Position numbers and translations under genes: made by a program. Below are positions 13,418 through 24,500 of a stretch of 64,000 nt of DNA, one piece after another. The notes under the pieces are model-generated. The model did not search any database. It was given only the letters and a program-made list of their open reading frames with translations, and was not told the origin of the DNA. Each line of letters begins with the position of its first letter. Position 1 is the stretch's first letter. This DNA is from Phaseolus vulgaris (taxonomy: Eukaryota; Streptophyta; Magnoliopsida; Fabales; Fabaceae), in contig NC_023750.2 of NCBI RefSeq assembly GCF_000499845.2, forward strand, positions 5,019,478-5,083,477, written 5' to 3'.

Positions 13418-15195
13418 TCAATCATTCCTACGTGCATGTCTCCTGACATAAACAGCTCTTTCATCAGTCGCTCCTCGTGCTAACATAATGGTTGTTTGTA
13501 TGCCTTCCCAAACAGGGCTGCCCTCCACGACATCGCCATGATCAAGTAATGGCTGCAATGTCTCTGTAATTCTACGACAAATACCCTACAAGAATGAATG
13601 ACATACTATTAGAAAAAAACAATAGAAATTAATATCTTAACAAGGTTAGAAGCATACCAGAGCAGGATGTGACTCCTCATGATGACTTGGCACTGCTTCG
13701 TGATGACGTGCATCTGAGGGTACCGGTACAGGACGGTCATCCTCATCTGTATTAATCACATATGGATGTGATACAGATCTAAACCAACCCATGTACTCTT
13801 GAACGCAAGCGTCAGGATGACGTGCTATGGCATAGTCATGTATGACATAATCATTGAAATGTAACCATCAACGGTCCATTTCATTTGTATCCGGATGACC
13901 ATGTCCAATTACAGATGGGTTGCGAGGGATGATCTGTGTATAGCCATACTGACGCAGAACACGTTCTGGCATGTGCAGCTGTGTCCAATTTCCAAGCCTC
14001 AAATAACCACAGAATAAGGAAATCCACTCGAATGGACGTTCTTCCCTGTGCTCGTTGTATGGACAAAACCGAATGGAAGCTGGTGTCAATGTATCCAACT
14101 GTGATCGTACAACAACAATTGAAGTACCTTTTCCAGCATCATACAGCCTGCACCGAGGTTGATCTTCAGAATACAATGCTTGCATACGTCTCATCCCTAT
14201 AGACGGGAAATGCTCATAAATCCACCCCTGCAACAATGTTGCATAACCAGCTAGTTGCTTTGTGTTTGCATAACTACAATCTCCTAGCTGCTCATACATG
14301 TGAGTTAGGGCAGCTGCTGCCCAAGAATATCCCCCGGTAAGCCTCAAATCAACAAAAAATCCAAGATAAAACACACTTACTGATGTAGCACTCTTGTCCG
14401 CAAAAATAGTGCAACCGACAAGGTGAAGTAAGTATGCTCTGGCAGCCACAGTCCACTGCCTCCTTGAGCATGCATCTTGATACACTTCTCTTAACCAGCT
14501 AAGGCGCACATGAGCTCCCCGACAGTGTCTTGTTTCTTCAGATGCAAGTGCACGGTCAACACGGAGGGCTTCTACCAATAAATCAGTCGCCGAATCAGAA
14601 TCTAAGGTTTCCTGTGTGTAAAACTGACCGACAATGGGTAAATGTAACAAATTTGACACATCATCAAGAGTGATGGTCATCTCCCCAACCGGTAAATGAA
14701 AACTGTTTGTCTCTGCATGCCACCTCTCTACAAAAGCACACAGCAGTCCTCGGTCTAGACTCTCATAACTAGCATGAAGCAGACCACCTAAGCCAGACAA
14801 TTCTACAACAGCTTCTATGCGCTCATGAGGTGCTCCTAACTTATTTATCTTCCTCCCATGTGAAACGACCTTCAGCTCACCACGATCCTACAATAATCAA
14901 CATATATCATCAATAATCAGGAATACATAACAAATACAAAAATTTATTTTTCATTACTTACCAAACCATCCCACAACTGTTTGGCTACGTGATGTTCATA
15001 ATTAACAAGTAAGGACTTATCCAATGGCCCTCCTGGATAGCCTTCATCATCAACTTCAACTTCTTCTTGTTCAATATAATCTTCAAACTCTTCATTTGGA
15101 ATTGAAGTACTAGGCCCACCCCGTTTTCTTCTAATCGATGCAGTTGGACGCACACGATCCAAATTAGAACTTCCTCCACCTCTAGTCCGCACCAT
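13418..15195 (-). pseudogene. Plant mobile domain (PMD, aminotransferase-like) protein gene inside the MULE, one nonsense codon
   Basis: Inferred minus-strand exons are 15195-14962, 14887-13658 and 13585-13418; the introns begin GTAAGT and GTATGC and end TTGTAG in both cases. The 5' exon encodes a basic then acidic leader (MVRTRGGGSSN, then EEFEDYIEQEEVEVDDEG). The central exon carries a plant mobile domain, PF10536-like: GLLHASYESLDRGLL, CAFVERWHAETNSFHLP, GEMTITLDDVSNLLHLP, then a PSIG/M-rich helix region. A TGA at 13868-13870 sits between DR and WLHFND where relatives have Arg, again a CGA to TGA type change. The reading frame continues clean through WFRSVSHPYV to the final exon. PMD proteins occur both in transposons and as host silencing factors of the MAIN/MAIL group; a role in helping the element evade or use silencing is only inference. 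Confidence 0.88.
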
Positions 15196-15287
15196 CTTAC
15201 ATTTCATAAAAGTAACATTCAATCCAACATATATAACAAAATTATAACACATATAGTTTAAAACACTTGTGAAAAATTTCACACTAA

Positions 15288-15585
15288 TACGGATATTAAT
15301 ATCCGCAGACCAATAACAACAATCCGGATAAAAATATCCGCAAGTCAAACGTAGCTTACGGATAAAAATATCCGGAACCCACTTTTGAATTACGAACAAA
15401 AAAATCCGGAACCAATTCTTGCACTACGGACAAAAATATCCGTAAGCCAATATTCAAGTCCGGATGAAAAAATCCGGATGCCAATATTCATGTGCGGATA
15501 AATTTATCCGGAAGCAGATGGTGATCTACGGATAAAATTATCTGGAAGCCAATGGTGATCTGCGGATAAAATTATCCGGAATGTA
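15288..15585. repeat. Palindrome array 3 of the MULE (about 9 copies)
   Basis: Nine or so CGGATA-N4-TATCCG palindromes spaced 30-38 bp apart, upstream of the PMD gene and inside the right end. Later copies have N of the form AAATT or ATTTA and partial decay such as TATCTGG. Confidence 0.85.
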
Positions 15586-15779
15586 CTACTCTACGAAAAA
15601 AAACCATGAACGGTACCTCAACTTCTTTGACGATGAAGCACTCACGACGAAGCAAACCAACTCTGCTCACGGTGGCTCACGGTGTCTCCCTGCAACTTCA
15701 CGGTGGCTGCTGCTGCTTCACGGTGAAGAAGAAGAAGAAGAAGAAGAACCCTAGTTGTTGGGTGCTTGCATTGGGTGCA

Positions 15780-15882
15780 GATCATAATTTATGTGTTTTT
15801 AATTTCATTAAGGGTAATATAGTCTTTTCACAAATCTGATTGGGTGCCAGTCACAAAGCATTGGGTGCAGGGAGAATGTGCC
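15780..15882 (-). repeat. MULE right terminal inverted repeat
   Basis: On the minus strand this begins GGCACATTCTCCCTGCACCC. It matches the left end of the non-autonomous MULE (54836 onward) better than its own partner, including the AAAAGACTA segment. Just inside is an AAG microsatellite near 15725-15750. Confidence 0.8.
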
Positions 15883-18551
15883 TTGTTTCTTTGCCTCTTG
15901 ATGTTCACAACCTAGCTTATTGGGCTTAACAGGCCCAATTGCAAAAATTACTATTTGAACTTATTTTTACATTGAAAGAAAAACAATTTACTTGTTTCTT
16001 TTCTTTTTTGTCTTTTTTTTTGGTAATTTGTGAGTATATGCCCCATGTATAATCACAAGTATAATTACTAGGTGTGTTTGTTTGGTAGTTGTAGCTTTAT
16101 TATTGTATAGCTTTTAAAAGGTATGAGAATTTTTCTTTTAACATAGGTTGTTCAAGTGACATTCAAGTCTTAAAGGGTTTAATAATTGCATAAGCTATTA
16201 ATCACTTTAAAATTTTGTATCTTATCAAGATTGTGTCGTTAAAAAGTTTAATAATTTGCATATGAGATATTGAACACTTTAAAATTTTGTATCTCAATTA
16301 CGATTGTATGTCAAAAGTAAGTTAGGAGATGAAAATACATATAAATATTAAATTTTTGTCATTAAATCTAAATCTATAAAGATTGAAATTAACATCTTAT
16401 GTTACATGGGACTAAACTTCTATTAGCATTTGCATCCTCCATTACCATATATTTTTTTACACAACTTATAATATTATAATGGAAAAAATAACTTTCTAAA
16501 ATCTTTACACTTTTTAGAAAATATTTTTCCAAATGTATTATAAAGTCTCTATATTACATGCTTGAAAACATTTTGAAAAAGTATAGTTTAGAACTAAATC
16601 TATAATGATTTTAAATTATTCTCAATGGATCATAGAATACTTCACAATAATTTTTTTATTATAGAATAATTTTTTCAAAACAATTGTTCTGGAACATTTG
16701 AGATCTTAACACCCTTCCAAAATATTATATGAGAAAACTTTAGAAGAAAAGATATTTTTGGATTGTCAAATAAATTCTGAATTCTACTATTCAAAATATA
16801 ATATATTCTAAATTGAAAATTTTAAAAGATATTTTTAAAAATTTTAAATACCTACCGACAATTTAAAATATATTTATACTTGCTTTGGAGCAAAATCTAT
16901 GTAGAAGGGGACAGATTAACACACCTTTAAATAGAATTAGAACAATCATATCACTTGTTCATGTTCTTTTCTATTTACATTAAATGTAATAATAATATGA
17001 AAAACATTTCCTCAATTTATCTCATGCAAACTATTATTATAATTTTATTTAAATAATTCTATTTAATTTGATATTTTACATAGATTTAGCTCATGTAAAC
17101 AATCTATGTACTAAATAAACTCTCTGTTGATTCCCCTCATCACAGTGCACTTATCTGCAAGCATTAATAATTGACTTAATTCTCCAAAATCTTCCTATTT
17201 GTAAAAGAATTTTGAAAACTTCTCTCAAAATCCTAAATCAATTCATTTCATTCAATGAAAACTCTTTCCATCAATCTAAGTGCATAAATTGACTTTTTTA
17301 TAAGAAAGACTTTAACATTTTACTTTTTTTATTTCTGAAGTTTAACCAATCAAAATATAGGTAAAAATAAATAAATAAATATTCATGCAAAATTATGCGT
17401 GAGTGGAGTTCAAGCATCAAAAAGTCTAATTTCATGAGGTATGACATTGCAACTAGCCTTCTGAACTCATGAAAATCAAATCCCCTGTTCAAAGTTCATG
17501 AACAAATCTTACAACACAAATTTTTACATCAAGAAAAGAATATAACTCTATAAAATCCTCTAAAAACACTTCTCTCAATCCCAAATGATAATCTTCTCTC
17601 AATCCAAAATCAACTAATAAAATTAACTTTTACAAAATTCCTCACCAAACATCTCTAAAACCAAAGTGCTGAGTAGTTGATTTTTGGTTTTATGAAAAAT
17701 ACCATGCATTTTACTCCTTTTTTAATGGTAAATGACTGAAGAAATTTACCAAAACAAAACATGTATATATTAAAAGTTCAAAGAAACTATGTCATAATCC
17801 AGCATTTCAAGTTGAGTGAAATACGAGCATCAAAAAGTCCAATTCAACAAAGTTTGTTAACACTGCAAGAAGCAAATCTCCTTTTTAACCACAACCAATC
17901 TTTGCTCATGAAATCAATTTCCCTTTTCAAATTCACATTTAAATACAGTAAAAACAAGAAATTAGAAAAACCACCCCCTACCCAAATGAGACCACTACAC
18001 TTAACTTGGATTAATAAGAAATCCAAAATAACTTCTGAAAACTGAGTGCTGCAAAAATAAAAAATTTCCAACAAAGTTTGCATCTCAAGTAGGAAGAAAA
18101 CTAGATGAAACATAGCATTTTATTTAGTAATTTCACATGCAGTTAACTGTGGATTTTCCTGTATTTGGTTAGAATGAATTCAATTCAATCAAGCAGCATT
18201 TAAAATATAATAGACAAACATAAACTGATAATAAATAGCTATAAATTTCCATAAAATTCGACAGTATCCAAAATAGTTTTTCATTCCTGACTAACTAACT
18301 CTTAAGAAACTATTATGTCCAATCCTCATTTCTTGAGGAACTGAAAATATGTAGTTCTTTATGCCATCAGGTTGCATCACAGTATGTAGAAAGACAACCA
18401 CTGGTTAAAATGTCAACACCTATATGTAACTAACAAACAATGCATTTCTTACCCTTTACCATCTTTTGCATCTACAAAAGATAATCTTACAAATAACTAA
18501 GTGTGGTCAAATCTGACTACATACTCAAAGAACCTTCAATACTTTATTCAG
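15883..18551. other. AT-rich spacer between MULE and the LHP1 3' end
   Basis: No supported gene. The first 9 bp are the MULE target duplication. Two diverged direct copies of a GCATCAAAAAGTC-containing segment occur at about 17400-17480 and 17815-17880. The last bases before 18552 are the LHP1 3' UTR: on the minus strand an AATAAA lies a few bases after the stop codon. Confidence 0.5.
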
Positions 18552-21500
18552 TCAAGATGTAGGGCTGTAGCGAAGATGCTGCTCATAGAAATTGATGAGC
18601 TGCAACATATGAAAAAGATAAGGGTTAGAATAGGCCTTAGAAACATTGTCAATGAAGTAATCAAATGTAGTAATGAGAAGGAATAGGGTACTACAAGAAG
18701 TGGATTAAATGCTTTTAGATACTTGTTGTTAACCATCACTTCTGTTCCATCAGACCTGCAAAGTTTATCACTAAATAATTCAGGTCATATAATATACTCA
18801 GAATAGACCTGCAAAGTCTTGATGTAATAAAAGAGAGTAAGGATATACATTTAGGAACAAAATTGAATAATGAAAATGAAACCCCAGGCTCCATAGAATA
18901 AAGTGATATAAGCCAAATAGCAAAGAGTACAGACATGTCTGGAGAAACTTCTCACTGAACACTTATAATAAGAGAAAAATGAAGGAAAAAATGAAATAAA
19001 CTTCAAAAGCTAAAATTAACTTACAAATAAGCTGATTTACAAAAAAAAAAAAAAAACACTCATATTAACTTCTTTAAAAACAAACTTATGCATAAGCTAA
19101 TTTTAACTTGTAAAGAAATTGAATTCATTTTAGCTTCTTATTTACTTTATCTAAATACTAAAGTTTATCTAACAGACCATAGCTACATTTGTTCAATGAC
19201 CTTCAACAAACTTCTGTGGCAGTTAAGTCTTGAACTAAATAAAAGCATTTTGCTTCATTTGTTTCTCTTACATAACTATAATGATTTTCCTCTTAAAATG
19301 CTTTTAAAATTATAAAAATGGCAGCAGGCAAGATCACCCTTCAGAAATATTGTAAATTTACATGCATATGAGAACATTCAAAACTCGCTATAACTTATAA
19401 GCAAAGGAATCAAATGTCTAAAGCAATATAAGAATGAAGTGATTTAATCATGTTCTTCCCATACATTTCTTCTCCAGATATCGAACTCAGTTGAGTCAAA
19501 AAAGGAATCAACTGTCTAAATTAAAAATACCATATAACTTTAATATGATTCTTCTAAAGAAAAATCATATGTAAAGATACCTATTCTAAAATGAAAACAC
19601 TATTCTTAATCAACATATTTCCTTTCAGAAATCTAGCCTCTTGCTCTGATTCTAATTTTAGAGGCTGAACAAATAAAAAGATACATGCAAGACTAGTTCT
19701 TAAAATCATAGCTCTCAATTGCACCCAGTAAGGCTGCAAGCACAGTAGCATTGCAGAGCAGCACCCTGCTTCTCTAAGAGCAATCTCACTGCACATTTTG
19801 TGGCCATTTTCACAGGCAACCTCTTGTGTCTCACACCTACCTGACAGCAGACCTTAGCCAGGAAGCTTCTATTCGGAATTTTCCAAACTTGGTTACCCAT
19901 CTTGCAGCAACCTCTAGTCAAAGAGGCAAAACATTAATGGGTGAGTGGGCATGGAGCTGATTGGAGAGGATAGGGAAATTTTGTTTCTTGGGATTGTCTG
20001 TTGGGGATGCACCTGCATCCCCAAATTGGACCACTCTACACCTCCAAACAGTCCACTATAGGAGAGGGGGTTTTGTTGTTCTCCTATTAATCATGGATAA
20101 ATATGGCCCTACCTAACTCAAGCAAAATTGTCTCTGAAGGATAATTGTGGTCTCTACCAAAGCATATAAGAGACAAAACATATAACATGTGTGTGTGTGT
20201 ATATCATTATACTGATATATAAACAGAACATATAAATAACAAATTCAATAATCAAATGGAATTAATATAATAATAAAATATATGCATGTAATAAATAAGA
20301 AAGAATGCAAAATATTATCAAACAAATACATACGTGTTTACATAACAGAAGCTATAAAGAGCAATGTTGTCAAACTCGAGGATCAGAAAGGGAATTGAAA
20401 CTCAACTCCAGGATTGTAAGTCAATACGGATTGAGTTACTACTATATAAAAAAATTATATTTAATACATAACACAAGATACAATGTTTTCAGGCAGAATC
20501 AGTCCTTCCACTTGCCATTATAATTATCAGCCAACACAATAAAAAACTAAAACAAAATAGAGGAACAGTTCCACGGCTCAGCTGAAATCCAAATATAAAA
20601 GAGGAGCTCTCTCCCTCCTGCAACAGCTAAAGAAAAATGAAAAACGTTGAATAGAGAGAACAACAGCGACGAGCGAGCACGAGAAGACAGCGGAACCAGA
20701 AGAATAGAGAGGACAACAATTTGGGGCTCTTTTTAGGGTTCAGATTGCAAAGAGTTGCGCAATTTGATGAAACACATTTGGGCCTCATCCTTTGGCCTTC
20801 AAAACATCAGATAAATGTTTTTTTTTTTTCAAAAAAACTGGCCCAAATTGGGGAGCGGGGACCTAGAACTTATAATTTATAAATAAATCACCAAGAACAG
20901 AAACAACAGGCACAAACAAACACCCAATTGACCCAAATAAACTGAGAACAAAGGATTTTAAAACATATATGCATTTCACATATTGACCTACAAGCCCAAA
21001 CCCCACCTTCCCTATCATTTTTTTTTTTAGATGTGAGTCCTAATCATGCAGTCAACCTGTCTCTAGACTCAACCTCTACAACACACAGAAACCTTGCCAC
21101 CTTTGCCATGATGCAATGTAAGACTCATAACAAGCATGGCAGTCACAGGGAGCAAGGCAACCACAACAGTGTTTCTCAGGAAACCTGCAACCGTGACAAC
21201 AACATCCAGCTATGATTGTGGCAATGTCCAGTGATGGTGATGGGTATTCAAAGACAACTATGAAAGTATCAAGTTCATCTTCATTCATCTTAGAAAATAT
21301 CAAAGCAGATCAATGATCTAATTATTTGTCAACTGAAACACTTGATCCACAAGTGATCTACACAATTAGCAATCCCCTATGAGTTAGCAGGTGGACCCAC
21401 ACAAAACTTGTTGGATTGTACAAGTTAGCATTTTACTGACATCACACAGAAACAGAAACAATATGTGTGTATATATATAGGAAAATTTAGAATAGCAGCC

Positions 21501-24500
21501 ATCATACAATCCACCAGCCCACTATAATCCTTTTAAGTGGCTTTTCTTTGTGCTTTTAAATAGTGAAAATGCGGATCATTGCCAGGGCAGCATGGACTAA
21601 TTTGCATTGGTAAAAAAATGCATGTAAAACGTGCATATTTAGCAAATAAGACTAACAATGTTGACCAATTAAAATTAACAAACAAACTTCACACAAATTG
21701 ATAATATCTCAATTTCCAATTAACGCAGAAGCATAACAACTTTATCTAAGCCACAGGCTTTTCAGAATATTGAAACAAAGTTTGCATTTAGCACGTAATT
21801 TTGTCCATCAACAAGGAAACTAGTTTTAATTAGATAAAAAAAAATCGACAGATGTTTGCATGGATGAGAATATTTAGGTGGATTAGTAGACATGCAAGCA
21901 AGATAGAAATCAGCAATGAACGCATTGGGAGAAAATTAAAGTACCACTTAATAAGTAAAAGACATCGGTCTTGCCTAAAACAGCTTGGTCATAGTTATCA
22001 AACACAGATGGCAGCACGTGGCAGGAAGAAGGATGAACAATATTTTAAATATCATGATTCAAACTAAATAATTTATAATAAACATAAATACTAAAAAAAC
22101 TAAAAGCAAGATAAATAAGTCATAATTCACTCAAAATCACCATCTATCCAGGAGCAGTAAGAGCATGTAAACAAGTAAATATTGAAAGATGAAGGTGAAA
22201 TTAATAGTAAGAGATATACAAAATTGACCAGGAAAGCTAAAGGAAGAAGAAAGGAAAAACCAAATGACAAAAACAGTCTTATAAAAGTGTGAAGGAATAG
22301 GGGATCCAAACAAAGGTCCCTTTCCATGGAAGAAAAAAACCACTACTGTAAGTAAATGCTACCAAATTCTTGTTCACAAAGGTCTGGAAGAGTTTGATTA
22401 TATGCAGCTTTCCCCCTTGCATATGGAATATCTTTATAAATGAAGTAATGAGGGTAGACTCATGAGACGTTAGAATTCATAAAACCTTAAACATTCTTCA
22501 TGAACATTTTTTTGCCACATATGAAACGTGATGTTCAAAGTTGTGCAAATTGGTTTACATGTGAAAAGGCCAAGTCCTAGGTTATGTCACGTGGTTTATA
22601 TACACATCACTCATCCCAAAACATTCCTTGGTCTAACATGTCCTATGGACTTTATGCTTGGTTTCCAAAGAATAGAGAATGGCAAGAATTATATCTTATG
22701 GTTGTGGGATAGATTTTTCAGGATGACACACTTTATACAAGACAACAAACTTCATGATGCTTGTTTAATTTCTAATATATTCTTTGAGGAAGTAGTTAGA
22801 CTACTTGGTCTCCCTAGAAACATTGTGTCTAATAGGGATATAAAGTTCTCGAATTATTTTTGGATAATATTTATAGAGAAAAGATGGAACTAAACTTTTA
22901 TTTTCTACAACATGTCATCCTCAAATGGTCAAATAGAAGTGATTAACAGAAATCGTTCTTGACTACTTGGGGTTGTGTTTGATATCCAAAAATCTAAGAA
23001 AGTCAAAAGATCCTCTTCCTCATATGGAGTTTGCTTACAATAAAGTAGGAAACTCCACAACTTGGCATTCTCCTATTACATCTTCCTAACTTTGGATCTA
23101 TGATGTGTTGTGATAAGCTTAAGATGAATTTGTTAAAGACCTACAAATTAGAGTAAAAGGATAAGACAAAATAGAATATATAACAATATGAAAATTCAAC
23201 AAACAAGTGTAGGAAGTAAGTCATTTTCCAACCAAGTGAATGGGTGTGACTTCACCTAAGAAATGATAGGTTCCCCACTCAAAGGAAGTCCAAACTTCAA
23301 GATTGAGTAAATGGATCATTCCAAGTACTGGCGAAGATCAATGGCAATACATACAATTTGAACATCCAAAGTTAGTATAGTGTAAGTCATACTTTAAATG
23401 TTAGTGACTTATCTCCTTTTGAAGCCTATACCATAATTGCACCATGGCCACACTATAGTGCACTAAACACCACTACTTTGGCAGTTATTACTGCTGTCAT
23501 GGTTACAATTAAAAACCACTTTGCTATCCTCCTATAACACATCATTACTACCAAATTTGACACCCTAGTATGCAAAGTAATTAAATGGATCATACCCAAT
23601 AGACAAAGGTAGAGAAAGACCAAAGAAAAACAAACGAAAAAAATTATTAAATAGAGATCTTGATTTAATGGCCTTTCTAAAGACTTGGTTTTGGAAATGG
23701 AATATCATTTAATCTATATATGTTGCCAATCCTACCTAAAGAGAAAAGATTATTGTTGTTATAGACTATGAATGCTTACATCAATGTTATCGATATCAGA
23801 TAACTGATCATATTGAATACCCCAAAAATCCTTTATAAAGTTGGAAACCATAACGGGTTATGACGGAAGCATTGCGGTCAAAAGAAATACAATATATACA
23901 TATAGACAATTTCTTGTGTTTTGTTGTTATTTTATGTTTTGAACTTGAAATTTGTGGTGATTTGATTTGATGTTATTGTTATTTGAATTTTTTATACATA
24001 ATATAATTATTAGTTATGATTGGCGACAACGAGCGACGATGATAGGCAACAATTGGCGGCGGCAACTGGCGACGACGACTCGCAATAACAAGCAACAAAT
24101 GCGGGCAATGGGGCAGGGAGAAATATTAGAGGTGTTGTGGTGGCAGAGATAAAATATGTATTGGATTGCAATAATTATAATGTTTTAAATGGGTCAAAAA
24201 AGGCCCAAAAACATAATTTTAAGTAGGTTTTGAAATTATAATTAGGTTTAACAACTCATTTCATGCAGGCACACAACACATTCAAATTTTAATTTGACTA
24301 ATTAGGGTTTTAAGGTTTTATGATTAAAATAGTTGAAATGGGCCAAGGCCCAAACTTATTAGTTTTTTTCTCAAAATTAGGGTTTAGGGTCTCTTCTATC
24401 TTCTTCATTTTGCACCGCACACAACAAACACAATCTCTTCTATCTTCTTTATTTTTTGTCGCCACCCACACTAGCTCACCTTGCATCGCTGCCACCGCCT

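Larger units (their letters stand above)
9452..15882 (+). mobile_element. Mutator-like element (MULE) with OTU-transposase and PMD gene, 6431 bp
   Basis: The ends are terminal inverted repeats starting GGCAATTGCTACCTGCACCC on the left and, read on the minus strand, GGCACATTCTCCCTGCACCC on the right. Both are followed by a second GGCACCC box about 15 bp further in. The 9 bp direct repeats TTGTTTCTT at 9443-9451 and 15883-15891 are identical, the size expected for MULE transposition. Inside, a plus-strand transposase gene (10025-12925) faces a minus-strand plant-mobile-domain gene (15195-13418). Three arrays of CGGATA-N4-TATCCG palindromes sit near the left end, between the genes, and near the right end. 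Both genes carry one in-frame TGA, so this copy is probably not autonomous now. The perfect TSD suggests a fairly recent insertion. Confidence 0.93.

Noticed and set aside
19581..19921. Overlapping minus-strand frames in a GC-richer patch, considered as an alternative LHP1 exon.
   Set aside because: Cysteine-rich reading without chromoshadow features; the exon at 18695-18755 joins exon 4 exactly in phase and continues the domain.
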